Positions 8,422 to 17,738 of a stretch of 64,000 nucleotides of DNA are shown here, piece by piece; the stretch's first letter is position 1, and each line of letters begins with the position of its first letter. Made by a program: the position numbers and the translations under genes. This DNA comes from Fervidobacterium sp. (GTDB lineage Bacteria; Thermotogota; Thermotogae; Thermotogales; Fervidobacteriaceae): the NCBI GenBank assembly GCA_026419195.1, contig JANZZV010000007.1:59079-123078 (forward strand), given 5' to 3'. Below the pieces are notes generated by a model. The model was not told the origin of the DNA and searched no databases. It worked only from the letters and a program-made list of their open reading frames with translations.

Positions 8422-10119
8422 ATGAGCGAAGAAAAGAGAAAAATCAATCAACAAAACATTCCAACAGACGAAAGTGGTGCAATAGATTTTGAAGAAGTAT
8501 ATCTAACAAGAGGACAATTAATGTGGCGCGCTTTCAAAAAAAATAAACTTGCAATGTTCGGCTTGTGGGTGCTTATAATAATGTACATTGCAATGATATT
8601 TGCTGATTTCTTGGCTCCTTATAATCCATTTACACAAAACCTGAATCACTCTCTTAAAAAGCCAACAGCTGTTTTAACAAAGTATCAAGTAAATGACTTG
8701 AAGACAAGATTATCTCCATACGTGCTGCCCGAAATAAGTTATATAGATAAATTGGACTATACACAAAATTTTAGAATGATGCTTTTTCCAAGTAGAATAA
8801 AAGTTAAATACAATAGCGGGGAAGAATTATCTATAATTGATAAGCACGTTGTTGAAATCAGAAGCGATGGAACGATTGTTCCAAAGTATCTTCCAAAAGG
8901 TAGAGAACTAGATGATAAGTTTGTTCTTGCTCAATCGATAAAACTGGTTGTCAGAACTATAAAACATGCACAGATTGATGGCGAATGGAAACAATACAGC
9001 GACGAAACAGAGACTGTTAATTCACTTGTTTTTGGTGTTGATAACGAAATATTAGAAAAGGGCAAAAACATAAGAACAACGACTTCAAGAACCGCTCGTT
9101 CGTTTGTTGCACAAAATGAGGGATGGAAAATAGGATTTTATGCAATGAACGAACAAGAAGCGATGGAAAGACTTACCGCAATCAAACTTGAACAAGACCT
9201 TGTAGGGATAAAATATTACGATGAACAAGGCAATGAACATGAAATTTCATTGGATGAGGCAAAAATAGTCTCTTATGATTACAAGTTCTATCCAATCAAA
9301 TTTTTTGTAAGATCATGGGGACCAAACGACACAGACCCAGAAAGAGTTGGATATCTATTTTGGTTAATTCCACTACATTATCATCTCTTCGGCATTGAAA
9401 ATTATGATAACAACGAGTATGCCTCTATTAATATCTTTGGCTCAGACAGATATGGTAGAGACGTTTGGAGTAGAATTATATTTGCTTCACGTATTTCACT
9501 GACAATAGGATTTATAGGATTATTCGTTACACTTGTACTTTCGCTCTTTTTTGGGGCAATCGCAGGATTTTATGGTGGTTTGGTAGATGAACTTATAATG
9601 AGATTTTGTGAAATTCTAATGGCTATTCCTGGATTTTATTTACTACTTTTGTTGCGTGCAATTCTTCCAATTGATATCCCAAGTTCAACAACATACATGT
9701 TACTGATATTCATACTCGCATTCCTTGGTTGGCCTGGAAGAGCAAGAATCATAAGAGGACAGATACTTGCTGAAAGGCAAAGGGAGTATGTTGAAGCTGC
9801 AATTGCACTTGGTTACCCAGACATGAGAATCATGTGGCGTCACATTATACCAAATCTTGCAACTTACATAATAGTTAGTTCTACACTTGCAATTCCTGGC
9901 TACATCCTTGGTGAAGCTGGACTTTCCTATCTTGGACTTGGTATAAGAGAACCTTCGGCATCCTGGGGTAACATGTTGACAGCTGCTCAGGACGTGTACA
10001 TTCTTGAAAAAGCCCCATGGTTACTTATACCTGGTGCATTCATATTCATTGTTGTTCTCTCTTTTAACTTCATTGGAGATGGACTTAGAGACGCTTTTGA
10101 TCCAAGGGCACTTAGCTAG
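8422..10119 (+). CDS. Oligopeptide/dipeptide ABC transporter permease (DppC type) with large extracytoplasmic insertion
   Basis: Partner permease, 565 residues, almost twice the usual DppC length of about 300. A first membrane helix at about residues 37-59 (AMFGLWVLIIMYIAMIFADF) is followed by some 260 extra hydrophilic residues before the family motif FGSDRYGRDVWSR at about 338. The remaining five helices and the EAA loop (EAAIALGYPDMRIMWRHIIP) are normal. Topology places the insert on the outer face, where it could contact the binding protein or form a docking domain. The start ATG 8422 follows AAGGAGGG. The gene ends the operon, before the terminator at 10170-10204. Confidence 0.88.
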   Translation: MSEEKRKINQQNIPTDESGAIDFEEVYLTRGQLMWRAFKKNKLAMFGLWVLIIMYIAMIFADFLAPYNPFTQNLNHSLKKPTAVLTKYQVNDLKTRLSPYVLPEISYIDKLDYTQNFRMMLFPSRIKVKYNSGEELSIIDKHVVEIRSDGTIVPKYLPKGRELDDKFVLAQSIKLVVRTIKHAQIDGEWKQYSDETETVNSLVFGVDNEILEKGKNIRTTTSRTARSFVAQNEGWKIGFYAMNEQEAMERLTAIKLEQDLVGIKYYDEQGNEHEISLDEAKIVSYDYKFYPIKFFVRSWGPNDTDPERVGYLFWLIPLHYHLFGIENYDNNEYASINIFGSDRYGRDVWSRIIFASRISLTIGFIGLFVTLVLSLFFGAIAGFYGGLVDELIMRFCEILMAIPGFYLLLLLRAILPIDIPSSTTYMLLIFILAFLGWPGRARIIRGQILAERQREYVEAAIALGYPDMRIMWRHIIPNLATYIIVSSTLAIPGYILGEAGLSYLGLGIREPSASWGNMLTAAQDVYILEKAPWLLIPGAFIFIVVLSFNFIGDGLRDAFDPRALS

Positions 10120-10169
10120 TTTATAACTTTTAATATCAACTAATATCAATGTTTGAATTGAGATATGAG

Positions 10170-10204
10170 AATCAGTGGTGGTCTAAGACCACCACTGATT
10201 TTTA
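10170..10204 (+). terminator. Intrinsic terminator of the oligopeptide ABC operon
   Basis: Bases 10170-10184 and 10186-10200 are perfectly complementary; realistically this is a stem of about 13 bp with a small loop. A short T-run follows at 10199-10203. It lies 50 bases after the last permease gene. Confidence 0.85.
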
Positions 10205-10350
10205 TGTTGCTTCAAACTGCGAAAATGTATTGGAATCAAGAGAATTAGATTCTTAACCGGAAGGTTTATGTTAAATAAATTATCGGCTTTTTTAGTTTAT
10301 CATTCTTGATAACAAACTTTGGTTTCAAATTTGGAGTTTTGAAAAAAGTA

Positions 10351-10381
10351 TTGCATAACTTAAAATCTGTTGTGATATAAT
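10351..10381 (+). promoter_or_regulatory. Predicted promoter of the large secreted repeat protein
   Basis: TATAAT at 10376-10381 with TG at 10373-10374 makes an extended -10. A weak -35 TTGCAT at 10351-10356 stands 19 bases away. Between the terminator at 10204 and this promoter nothing gene-like is visible. Confidence 0.65.
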
Positions 10382-10440
10382 AATCACAGAAGGATTTTTA
10401 TATTGTGCGAATACTATTTACAGAAGGGGGGAAAACTTTT

Positions 10441-13400
10441 ATGCGCAGATCTACCATGTTTTTTTTGGTTTGTGTCTTTCTGCTTTTTTCGTTTGTCAGC
10501 TTTGCTCAAAACCCACAAATGACACCTTTGTCAAAACTGTATCACGAACTCAAGGCCTTATTAGAAAAACCTGGTATTGACTTAAACAAGGCTCTCAGCG
10601 AGCTTTTGGAGAAATACGCACCTATAGTTCAACCAATATTACCTCCCGGACAGTACGAAGAGTATTCTCTCACGTTATCAGAGCTTGACAAGGCACTTCT
10701 AGATCTCGGCATTTGGATTACAAGGGCAACTGTAGAAATATTTAACCAAGAAGTTGTAGAAGGACCTTTTGAATTGAATTACAACAGAGATACGGGAGAA
10801 GCCACAGGACTTATAACAAAGCTAAAAACTGGAAAATACAACGTTATTGTTAAGGTTTTTGGAATTATCGATAACAAAGATGAGAGAATAGTTGCTTATG
10901 GTAGAAAGGATGCTGTTGAGGTTGTAAGAGATAAAATATCCCTTGCAAACATTCCACTAAAAGTAATAATAGGAACAGGAGCCGTACTTGTTAATGCCTT
11001 GTTAGATTTCCAAAATTCGGAATTTATACCAGGTGAGGTTGCTTTAATAGAACCTGAAAATGGACAACGTGATGTCTTGCCCAACGTTACTTTGAAATGG
11101 GATTCATTACGAGCCAAGATGTTCGATCTGTATTTCGGAGAAGAAGGAGACTTAAAACTTAAAGAAACAAATTATTTTGACAAGCAATACACAGTGGAAG
11201 ATTTGAAGCCTGGAACGATATATCAGTGGAAAATAGTTGCTAAAAATGCATTCGGTCAAGCTGAGAGTCCGGTCTTTTCATTTAGAACGGGAGACGCACC
11301 CACGACACCGGAAAATCCTGTACCACACGATGGAGCAAAGAAAGTTTGGGTTGAACCTGTCCTCTTATGGGAATCTGAGAGAGCATCTGAGTTTGACATC
11401 TACTTTGGCAAGAACGCCTCTGACCTGTCGTTAATAGGTTCATCCCTTGAGAATAGTTTTGAGTTACCAAGACTCGAACTTGGAACGACTTATTATTGGA
11501 AAGTTATTGCGAAGAATGCCTATGGTGAAACAGAGGGACCTGTTTGGTCATTTACGACTGGCGATATACCAACTAAACCAATTCTTAAAGAACCTATTGG
11601 TGACAAAATTCGGTTACAACCTACTTTCAAATGGGAAAGTGAAGAGGCTTACGAGTACGACTTGTACCTTGGTGAAACGTACGATAGCATGGAGTTGATA
11701 GCAACGACTACTGAACAAGAATACGCATTACCATACAACCTTCCAATGGATACAACTTACTTTTGGAAAGTCGTTGCTAAAAATGATTTTGGTGAAAGCA
11801 TTAGCGACGTAGAGATGTTTAAAACAGGAAAAGCACCGGAATTGATTGGTGTTGTTCAGCCATTTGATGGTGAAGAAGATGTGTGGAAATCGCCAATACT
11901 TGAATGGGAATTTGAATGCGCAGATAACTACGACGTTTACCTTGGTAAATCAGCGGACGAACTTGAGCTTGTTGCCGAGAACATTACTGAGAACACACTC
12001 AAACTTGAAGAGCTTGAACTCGGTGTGACATATTATTGGAAAGTTTTAGCCAAGAACGAATTTGGTGAAACAGAGAGTCCAGTTTGGAAGTTCACCGTAG
12101 GTAACGTACCAGCAGTACCGTTCAATCCAGAACCACCTGATGGTGCAACTGACCAATTCAACAGATTGGTACTCAGGTGGGAAAGCTCCAAAGCTGAAAG
12201 TTACGATCTGTATATAGGATTTGCTCCGGACAAACTCGATTTACTTGAAGGTGACATCAAACTGAGCGCTGTGGAATTTTACGACTTACTATTCGGGACA
12301 ACATACTATTGGAAAGTTATAGCAAAGAACAGGTTCGGTAATAGTGAAGGACCAATCTGGAAATTTACAACTGGCCAAATTCCAGAAAAACCGGTAGCAA
12401 TATATCCAAAAGATGGTGATAAAGAGGTACCACTTGATGTAACACTTAAATGGAAGAGTGAACGAGCAGAGGAATTTGATCTTTTCTTTGGCACAATGCT
12501 ACTTGAACCACTTGGTACTCTTACATCACCAGAGTATACCTTACCAAAATTGCACTATGGAACATGGTACAATTGGAAGGTCATAGCAAGAAACAAATTT
12601 GGAGAGATAGAGAGTGAATTCAAGTTTAGAACTAAGCTTCCAACAATAGATAATCAAAAATCTCTTGGCGGTACTAAGGCTGATGGTGGTAAAGCAATTG
12701 CCAAGACCTCAGATGGTGGTTACATAATCGTTGGTAACACTCAGTCTTCAGAGTTACCAGGATTCAAAGGTGAATCCGATATAATTGTGGTTAAATTAAG
12801 CAAAAACTTAGACGTTGAATGGATAAAACTTATCGGTGGGAACGGTTGGGAAGAGGCATCTGATGTAATAGAAACAAAGAACGGTTACATTGTTTTGGGC
12901 TACACGGCCTCCACAGAAGTTGATGGTCAGAAAGGTAAAGGTGGATGGGATTACCTTGTAACGATGCTTGATAAGTCAGGCAACACGTTGTGGACGAAAT
13001 TGTACGGAGGAACAGGTAACGATTTAGCTTACAAAGTTATTCAAACTTCAGATGGTAATTATCTTATAGCTGGTACAACAAATTCTGTTAACGGAGATAC
13101 TGGTGGCAATATAGGTACATGGGATGCGTGGATAATCAAAATTGATCCAAAAGGTAACTTGTTAACTGGCAAAACATTTGGTGGTCTTGACAGGGATAAA
13201 GCCATTGATTTAATCGAAGTGGATGATGGATACATTATAGCTGGTGTTACCTATTCACTTGAAGGAGATATTCCATACAACCATGGAAGCTCCGATATCT
13301 GGTTGTTTAAAGTAACTAAAGATCTCAAGAAGATAACACTTAACAAAGCATACGGCGGTAGTGATCAAGACGAAATTTCCAAACTACTTAGAACAAGAGA

Positions 13401-13836
13401 CGGAAATCTCCTGCTGATAGGTTATACGACTTCTGTTGATGGTGATGTGCAAAAGAATGCTGGTTATTGGGACTTCTGGATTGTAAAAGTTGACATGCAA
13501 GGTAACATAATATGGCAAAAGACATACGGTGGAGTTGAAGAAGATGTTGCTTACAGTGCTGCCGAGTTCTCAGATGGTGGATTTATGATAGTTGGACATA
13601 CATTATCTAAGTTTGAAGGTCACAAAGGAGGAGTAGATATACTTGTAGTCGATATAGATGAACTTGGAAACCTCAGATGGTATAAGACATACGGTGGCAC
13701 GCTTGCCGACTATGCATACGACATTCACTTAGAAGAAGATGGAACAGCGGTAATTATTGGCACATCCTTCTCAAAAGACATTGACATTGGTAAAAACATA
13801 GGCGGCAGTGACATTTGGATATTCAAAGTGAAATAA
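10441..13836 (+). CDS. Large secreted protein: six Fn3-like repeats plus predicted seven-bladed beta-propeller
   Basis: The 1131-residue protein starts at ATG 10441 behind AAGGGGGG; a GTG 12 codons upstream is in frame but less likely. The signal peptide MRRSTMFFLVCVFLLFSFVS ends near AQ without a lipobox. Residues 1-200 are unassigned. About 200-735 hold six repeats of roughly 88 residues, each ending in a variant of YYWKVIAKNxFGE. About 740-1131 hold seven repeats with TSDGGYIIVGxT, D-xW-I-x-K and YGG motifs, which predicts a seven-bladed propeller. It is probably exported to the periplasm, toga or cell surface for adhesion or carbohydrate binding; no catalytic residue is evident. The gene is monocistronic, with its own promoter and terminator. 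Confidence 0.82.
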   Translation: MRRSTMFFLVCVFLLFSFVSFAQNPQMTPLSKLYHELKALLEKPGIDLNKALSELLEKYAPIVQPILPPGQYEEYSLTLSELDKALLDLGIWITRATVEIFNQEVVEGPFELNYNRDTGEATGLITKLKTGKYNVIVKVFGIIDNKDERIVAYGRKDAVEVVRDKISLANIPLKVIIGTGAVLVNALLDFQNSEFIPGEVALIEPENGQRDVLPNVTLKWDSLRAKMFDLYFGEEGDLKLKETNYFDKQYTVEDLKPGTIYQWKIVAKNAFGQAESPVFSFRTGDAPTTPENPVPHDGAKKVWVEPVLLWESERASEFDIYFGKNASDLSLIGSSLENSFELPRLELGTTYYWKVIAKNAYGETEGPVWSFTTGDIPTKPILKEPIGDKIRLQPTFKWESEEAYEYDLYLGETYDSMELIATTTEQEYALPYNLPMDTTYFWKVVAKNDFGESISDVEMFKTGKAPELIGVVQPFDGEEDVWKSPILEWEFECADNYDVYLGKSADELELVAENITENTLKLEELELGVTYYWKVLAKNEFGETESPVWKFTVGNVPAVPFNPEPPDGATDQFNRLVLRWESSKAESYDLYIGFAPDKLDLLEGDIKLSAVEFYDLLFGTTYYWKVIAKNRFGNSEGPIWKFTTGQIPEKPVAIYPKDGDKEVPLDVTLKWKSERAEEFDLFFGTMLLEPLGTLTSPEYTLPKLHYGTWYNWKVIARNKFGEIESEFKFRTKLPTIDNQKSLGGTKADGGKAIAKTSDGGYIIVGNTQSSELPGFKGESDIIVVKLSKNLDVEWIKLIGGNGWEEASDVIETKNGYIVLGYTASTEVDGQKGKGGWDYLVTMLDKSGNTLWTKLYGGTGNDLAYKVIQTSDGNYLIAGTTNSVNGDTGGNIGTWDAWIIKIDPKGNLLTGKTFGGLDRDKAIDLIEVDDGYIIAGVTYSLEGDIPYNHGSSDIWLFKVTKDLKKITLNKAYGGSDQDEISKLLRTRDGNLLLIGYTTSVDGDVQKNAGYWDFWIVKVDMQGNIIWQKTYGGVEEDVAYSAAEFSDGGFMIVGHTLSKFEGHKGGVDILVVDIDELGNLRWYKTYGGTLADYAYDIHLEEDGTAVIIGTSFSKDIDIGKNIGGSDIWIFKVK

Positions 13837-13852
13837 ATATCGTCATTAATCC

Positions 13853-13891
13853 AAGGTGGCTCTTAGAAAGAGCCACCTTCTTTTTTTCTTT
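13853..13891 (+). terminator. Terminator shared in space with the end of the Y-family polymerase gene
   Basis: A 12-bp perfect stem (13853-13864 with 13868-13879) has a 3-base loop and is followed by a long T-run, 13881-13887 then further Ts. It terminates the large repeat-protein gene. The stop and last codons of the convergent polymerase gene lie inside the loop, right arm and T-run. Confidence 0.88.
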
Positions 13892-14987
13892 TCAATGTAA
13901 GAAAACCAGCAAAGTACAGATTATTAATATTAATACTTGCCAAATTTTCAAATTTTCTTGTTATATCATCCCAAAATAAACTTTCTTGAAAATTCTCAAT
14001 CAATTTTAAATTATTCAAGCTTAGCCCAATTTTACTAACTGGTTTCCCTGAGAACAAACCTTTGTACAAATCATCTAAAATTTTCGAAATTAAAACATAA
14101 TCCTTAGAATAAAACCATAGGCTTTTTGAGGATGAAAAATTACCAAAGCTATCCTTTAAATAGGCAGATAAAGTCTTTACACCAAGTCTGTATCTTAGCA
14201 ATCTTGAGTATAAACCAAAAAGAAGATATCTACCAATTTCCAAAATTTCCTCTAAATTGTCTAATTTCTCATCTAATGTAAGATAGTGTCCAATACTCCT
14301 TGGAATATTAATTTTGAAAAATTCAGGTTCTGTGTAATCTTTTAGAATACAAATTCTTAGTTTGTCAAAAAGATAATGAATCTCTTTGCGATTTAAAAAA
14401 TCTTTTAAAGTGCAAACATTGTATTCATTAAGCAATTTAATACTCTTTTGACCTATTCCGGGTACAAAGTTTATACTTACCAGGTTTGAAAATTTATCAA
14501 AATCATCCACTATAAGAAAACCATCCGGCTTTGCAAATTCGCACGCAATCTTTGCGATTATAGGATTTTTAGCGACTCCCACAGTACAGCTAAGCGAAAG
14601 CTTTTCTTTTATCTCATCTTTTAGATCCATTAATCTCTTTATTGGCTGGTCCGTATTATCCAAAGCAATATAAAATTCATCTATGCTCGCCTCTTTATAA
14701 ATTGGAAAGTATTTATCTATAATACTAACGATTTTCAACGTGGTGAATTCGTAATAAGAAAAATCAGCCTTTAGAAATAATATGTTACGGCAAAGATTTT
14801 TTGCTTCCTTTAATCCCATTCCAGCTTTTATACCAAAAGCTTTCGCTCTGTAATTTACGCTCGTGACAACAGGATTTTTACCATTTCCCACAACTGCAAT
14901 AGGGTAATTGTTTAATCTTGGATTCTTAACGCATTCAATGGATGCAAAGTAAGAATCCATATCCAAAAGTGCAATCTGCTTGAACAA
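13863..14987 (-). CDS. dinB: Y-family DNA polymerase (DinB / Pol IV type)
   Basis: Translesion polymerase of 374 residues. Metal-binding residues are seen in LLDMDSYFASIE (D9) and EASIDEFYI (D103, E104), matching the UmuC/DinB catalytic motifs. The helix-hairpin-helix thumb contains FVPGIGQKSIKLL at about residue 175, and a little-finger domain follows. It starts at TTG 14987 with GGAGGTGTAGGAG just upstream. No beta-clamp motif of the QLxLF type is obvious at the C-terminus, which ends in KKEGGSF encoded within the convergent gene's terminator. The gene stands alone. The subfamily is divergent, so activity is inferred from motifs. Confidence 0.87.
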   Translation of the reverse strand: MFKQIALLDMDSYFASIECVKNPRLNNYPIAVVGNGKNPVVTSVNYRAKAFGIKAGMGLKEAKNLCRNILFLKADFSYYEFTTLKIVSIIDKYFPIYKEASIDEFYIALDNTDQPIKRLMDLKDEIKEKLSLSCTVGVAKNPIIAKIACEFAKPDGFLIVDDFDKFSNLVSINFVPGIGQKSIKLLNEYNVCTLKDFLNRKEIHYLFDKLRICILKDYTEPEFFKINIPRSIGHYLTLDEKLDNLEEILEIGRYLLFGLYSRLLRYRLGVKTLSAYLKDSFGNFSSSKSLWFYSKDYVLISKILDDLYKGLFSGKPVSKIGLSLNNLKLIENFQESLFWDDITRKFENLASININNLYFAGFLTLKRKKEGGSF

Positions 14988-15254
14988 CTCCTACACCTCC
15001 TTGATGTTTTAAGTATTTATAAACAATAATGCATGACCTCTTCATAAAACAAAAATACAGAAAGGCACAAAACAAAAATGATACTATACATTAGTATACC
15101 ATAATTTTTCTTTGAAAGTCAAAAAACTTTTGAACGATTTCAAGATTTATAAAGTCTAATATAAAATGAATGAGGAAAAAGCAATGAACCGATCTTGCCA
15201 TAACTCCTTTTCTCCTTGTAAACCTTCGTCCGTGCTTATCGGGAGGGATAACCG

Positions 15255-16058
15255 ATGCGTATAAGTAATAACGTTAGTATGTGGGCGATAAGATATCTTC
15301 AAAATTTTCAAACACAACAAGGGTTACAACAACAGAGCATAGCACAAGCTACTATACCATTTAGGCAAGATATATCTTCAAGTGTTATAGGTGAGAGAAT
15401 ACGCTCACAAATTAATGGTTATCGTGAAGCAATGGTGAGCACCTATAATGCGATAGGTGTGATGAATGTTGCTGAAGGAGGTATTCAAAGTATTACAACC
15501 AATTTACAAAGGATGCGTGAGCTTGCAGTTCAGGCTTCAAATAGTACACTGAGTGAAAATGAGAGAGCAGCTTTACAACGAGAGTTTTCAGAACTTTCTC
15601 AAGGGATCAATAAAGTTGTACAGCAAACAACTTACAACAACAGGCAAGTACTTGGCGGTGATATAAGAAATATGGAGGTCCAACTTGGTCCAAATCAAGG
15701 TCAAAAAATGACGGTTACCCTCCCAAGCATGGACATTAGGTCCTTAGGACTCGAGAATGTTAACATAAACAGTACAGAAAACGCACAAAACGCTTTGAAA
15801 ACATTAGACCAGGTAATTTCCAATGTATCAAATACCAGGAGTTATATAGGTTCAACTGTAAACAGACTTGAGAGTGCAGCAAGAAATTTAAGTGAAACTA
15901 TGCTGAATCTTACTTCCTCGGTAAGTGTATTAACAGGCACAGATATGGCACGCAGTATTATGGATTGGGTGAGAAACAGACTTCAAATACAAGCAACAGC
16001 TGGTGTAATTTCTCAATCGAATGTCAATAGTTTAAACGTTTTGAGGTTGCTTGGATAA
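15255..16058 (+). CDS. Divergent short flagellin
   Basis: A 267-residue flagellin-like protein. The N-terminal half has the D0/D1 helix pattern, including YNAIGVMNVAEGGIQSITTN and LQRMRELAVQASNSTLSENE. The C-terminal helix TDMARSIMDWVRNRLQIQA matches the usual flagellin end only loosely. The first 55 residues diverge from the classical start, although MRIxxNVS is kept. There is no variable D2/D3 region, so it would form a thin core filament or a minor subunit. ATG 15255 follows GGGAGGG. The gene-free stretch 15002-15254 upstream shows AT-rich -10-like sequences but no clear sigma-28 site. The terminator at 16074-16117 follows at once, so the gene is monocistronic. Confidence 0.85.
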   Translation: MRISNNVSMWAIRYLQNFQTQQGLQQQSIAQATIPFRQDISSSVIGERIRSQINGYREAMVSTYNAIGVMNVAEGGIQSITTNLQRMRELAVQASNSTLSENERAALQREFSELSQGINKVVQQTTYNNRQVLGGDIRNMEVQLGPNQGQKMTVTLPSMDIRSLGLENVNINSTENAQNALKTLDQVISNVSNTRSYIGSTVNRLESAARNLSETMLNLTSSVSVLTGTDMARSIMDWVRNRLQIQATAGVISQSNVNSLNVLRLLG

Positions 16059-16073
16059 GTCAAAAATCAAAAG

Positions 16074-16117
16074 AAAATCAAAAAGTGCGGTGTTTTTTCA
16101 CCGCACTTTTTGATTTT
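16074..16117. terminator. Bidirectional terminator between flagellin and tRNA-Leu(CAA)
   Basis: A 19-bp perfect stem (16074-16092 with 16099-16117) has a six-T loop. A-rich and T-rich flanks provide a U-tract on either strand, so it can end the flagellin transcript and the oppositely oriented tRNA transcript. Confidence 0.88.
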
Positions 16118-16124
16118 TATCATC

Positions 16125-16212
16125 TGGTGCCGAGGGCGGGACTTGAACCCGCACGGAGCCTAGCTCCTGTTGATTTTGAGTCAACCGCGTCTGCCAATTC
16201 CGCCACCTCGGC
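16125..16212 (-). tRNA. tRNA-Leu, anticodon CAA
   Basis: The minus strand folds into a complete class II tRNA. The acceptor is GCCGAGG paired with CCTCGGC, the anticodon stem GTTGA/TCAAC carries loop CTCAAAA (anticodon CAA, reads TTG), there is a long variable arm, and the T-loop is TTCAAGT. The CCA end is encoded (bases 16125-16127). A possible extended -10, TGC-TAAAAT, lies upstream at 16241-16249 on the minus strand. Confidence 0.95.
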
Positions 16213-16290
16213 ATTATTTGACAATTGCCTGACAATAAATATTTTAGCATGGAACCTATTTCATTTCAAGTACCTTTTTTTCTCAATTAA

Positions 16291-16318
16291 TTGTTCACAA
16301 GTTTCGATAGTTTATGAT
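16291..16318 (+). promoter_or_regulatory. Predicted promoter of pfp
   Basis: TTGTTC (16291-16296) and TATGAT (16313-16318) are separated by 16 bases. Transcription would start near 16326, giving a leader of about 55 bases before the pfp start. Confidence 0.55.
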
Positions 16319-16380
16319 AAAATTAAAAAATGAAAGTTCTTAGAACAGAACGAACACCGGCGATAAGGAGGGTCAATCGT

Positions 16381-17550
16381 ATGCGAGCACTTTACGCACA
16401 ATCAGGAGGAGTTACAAGTGTTATTAATGCAAGTGCATATGGAGTTATTGATGAGGCAAGAAAAAATGGTCTTGAGATACTTGTCGGTATTAATGGTGTG
16501 ACGGGGATACTCAAAGAGAAATTCCTCGACGCAACAGAGTTGGATATTGAGTTTCTTAGGTATACACCCGCGGGAGCGTTTGGTTCTTGTAGAAAGAAGA
16601 TGAAAAGTGATGCTGATATAGAGAAGTTATTTGAAATACTGAGGAAGAATGATATTAAGTATTTTTTTTACAACGGTGGTAACGATTCAATGGACACAGC
16701 ATGGCGTGTACAAGTGGAGGCTCAAAAACGAGGTTATGAACTCAAAGTTGTTGGTGTTCCAAAAACGATAGACAACGACCTACCTCACACTGATCATTGT
16801 CCGGGATATGGTTCTGCAGCAAAGTATATCGCTATAGCGATGATGGAAGCCTCTCTTGATTTAAGAAGCATGTATGTCGATTCAACCCAGGTTTTTGTTA
16901 TGGAAATAATGGGTAGACATGCTGGCTGGCTGGCTGCTGCAGCAGGACTTGGATGGATAAATGGCATAGGGGCTGATGTTATTTTGTTGCCAGAAAAGCC
17001 ATTTAATAAAGATGAATTTCTTGGTGCTGTAGAAAAGGTAATTTCACAAAAGGGCTATTGCTCGATCGCCGTGGCTGAGGGGCTCAAGTATCCAGATGGT
17101 TTCTTTGTATCTGATATGGGATACACTGATAGTTTTGGTAACAGACAACTTGGAGGTGTAGGTTTTACAATTGCTGGAATGGTTAGATCAGAGCTCGGGC
17201 TAAAGACCCACGTAGCTATCCCTGACTATTTACAAAGAAGTGGTCGACATATAGCAAGTGCTGTTGATTTGCATGAAGCAGAAATGTGTGGAAGAATGGC
17301 CGTAAAATATGCGTTGGAAGATAATTATGGTGTAATGGTAACTATGGAACGTGTATCTAATAGTCCATATCAAATAAAGTATGGTTCTGTTCCATTAAAC
17401 CTTGTAGCAGAACAAACGAGAGAACTCTCAAAAGATTTTTATGATGGCTATATGATAACAGATAAATTTTTCTCTTATGCATTGCCTCTTATCGAAGGTG
17501 AAGTTTATCCACCTTTTAAAAATGGATTACCGGAATATAGGATTTTATAA
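16381..17550 (+). CDS. pfp: 6-phosphofructokinase, pyrophosphate-type by active-site residues
   Basis: It phosphorylates fructose 6-phosphate in glycolysis, with pyrophosphate as likely donor. In the 389-residue protein, the nucleotide loop reads GGNDSMDTA at residues 99-107, with D102 where ATP enzymes have glycine. K128 in VPKTIDND replaces the glycine of ATP enzymes. These two changes are the accepted marks of PPi-dependent PFKs, and Thermotoga is known to have such an enzyme. The catalytic MEIMGRHAGW motif is present. ATG 16381 follows AAGGAGG at 16366-16372; the open frame continues upstream to 16330 but lacks a ribosome site there. The apparent 3' end is a terminator 188 bases downstream. 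Confidence 0.92.
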   Translation: MRALYAQSGGVTSVINASAYGVIDEARKNGLEILVGINGVTGILKEKFLDATELDIEFLRYTPAGAFGSCRKKMKSDADIEKLFEILRKNDIKYFFYNGGNDSMDTAWRVQVEAQKRGYELKVVGVPKTIDNDLPHTDHCPGYGSAAKYIAIAMMEASLDLRSMYVDSTQVFVMEIMGRHAGWLAAAAGLGWINGIGADVILLPEKPFNKDEFLGAVEKVISQKGYCSIAVAEGLKYPDGFFVSDMGYTDSFGNRQLGGVGFTIAGMVRSELGLKTHVAIPDYLQRSGRHIASAVDLHEAEMCGRMAVKYALEDNYGVMVTMERVSNSPYQIKYGSVPLNLVAEQTRELSKDFYDGYMITDKFFSYALPLIEGEVYPPFKNGLPEYRIL

Positions 17551-17738
17551 TATTTGATTGAAAAGTCATATACAACTTTACAAAAATAATAAACGTTTTG
17601 ATTTTATCACCATTGCTGGAATTTTTGGTATACCTTTTGTCTTTCCAAAAAAGATAATAACATCTCGCTATTACCATTATCAAGAAGTTTACTAATCATT
17701 TTAATTGGCAAGTTAGATAATTTATGAGGTACTTGAAC

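Noticed and set aside
15236..15245. Sigma-28-like -10 (CCCGATAA) on the minus strand just upstream of the flagellin
   Set aside because: It has the wrong orientation for the flagellin and no matching -35 at the proper distance; probably chance.
16085..16333. Plus-strand open frame of 82 codons
   Set aside because: It covers the antisense strand of tRNA-Leu(CAA) and its terminator and has no ribosome site.
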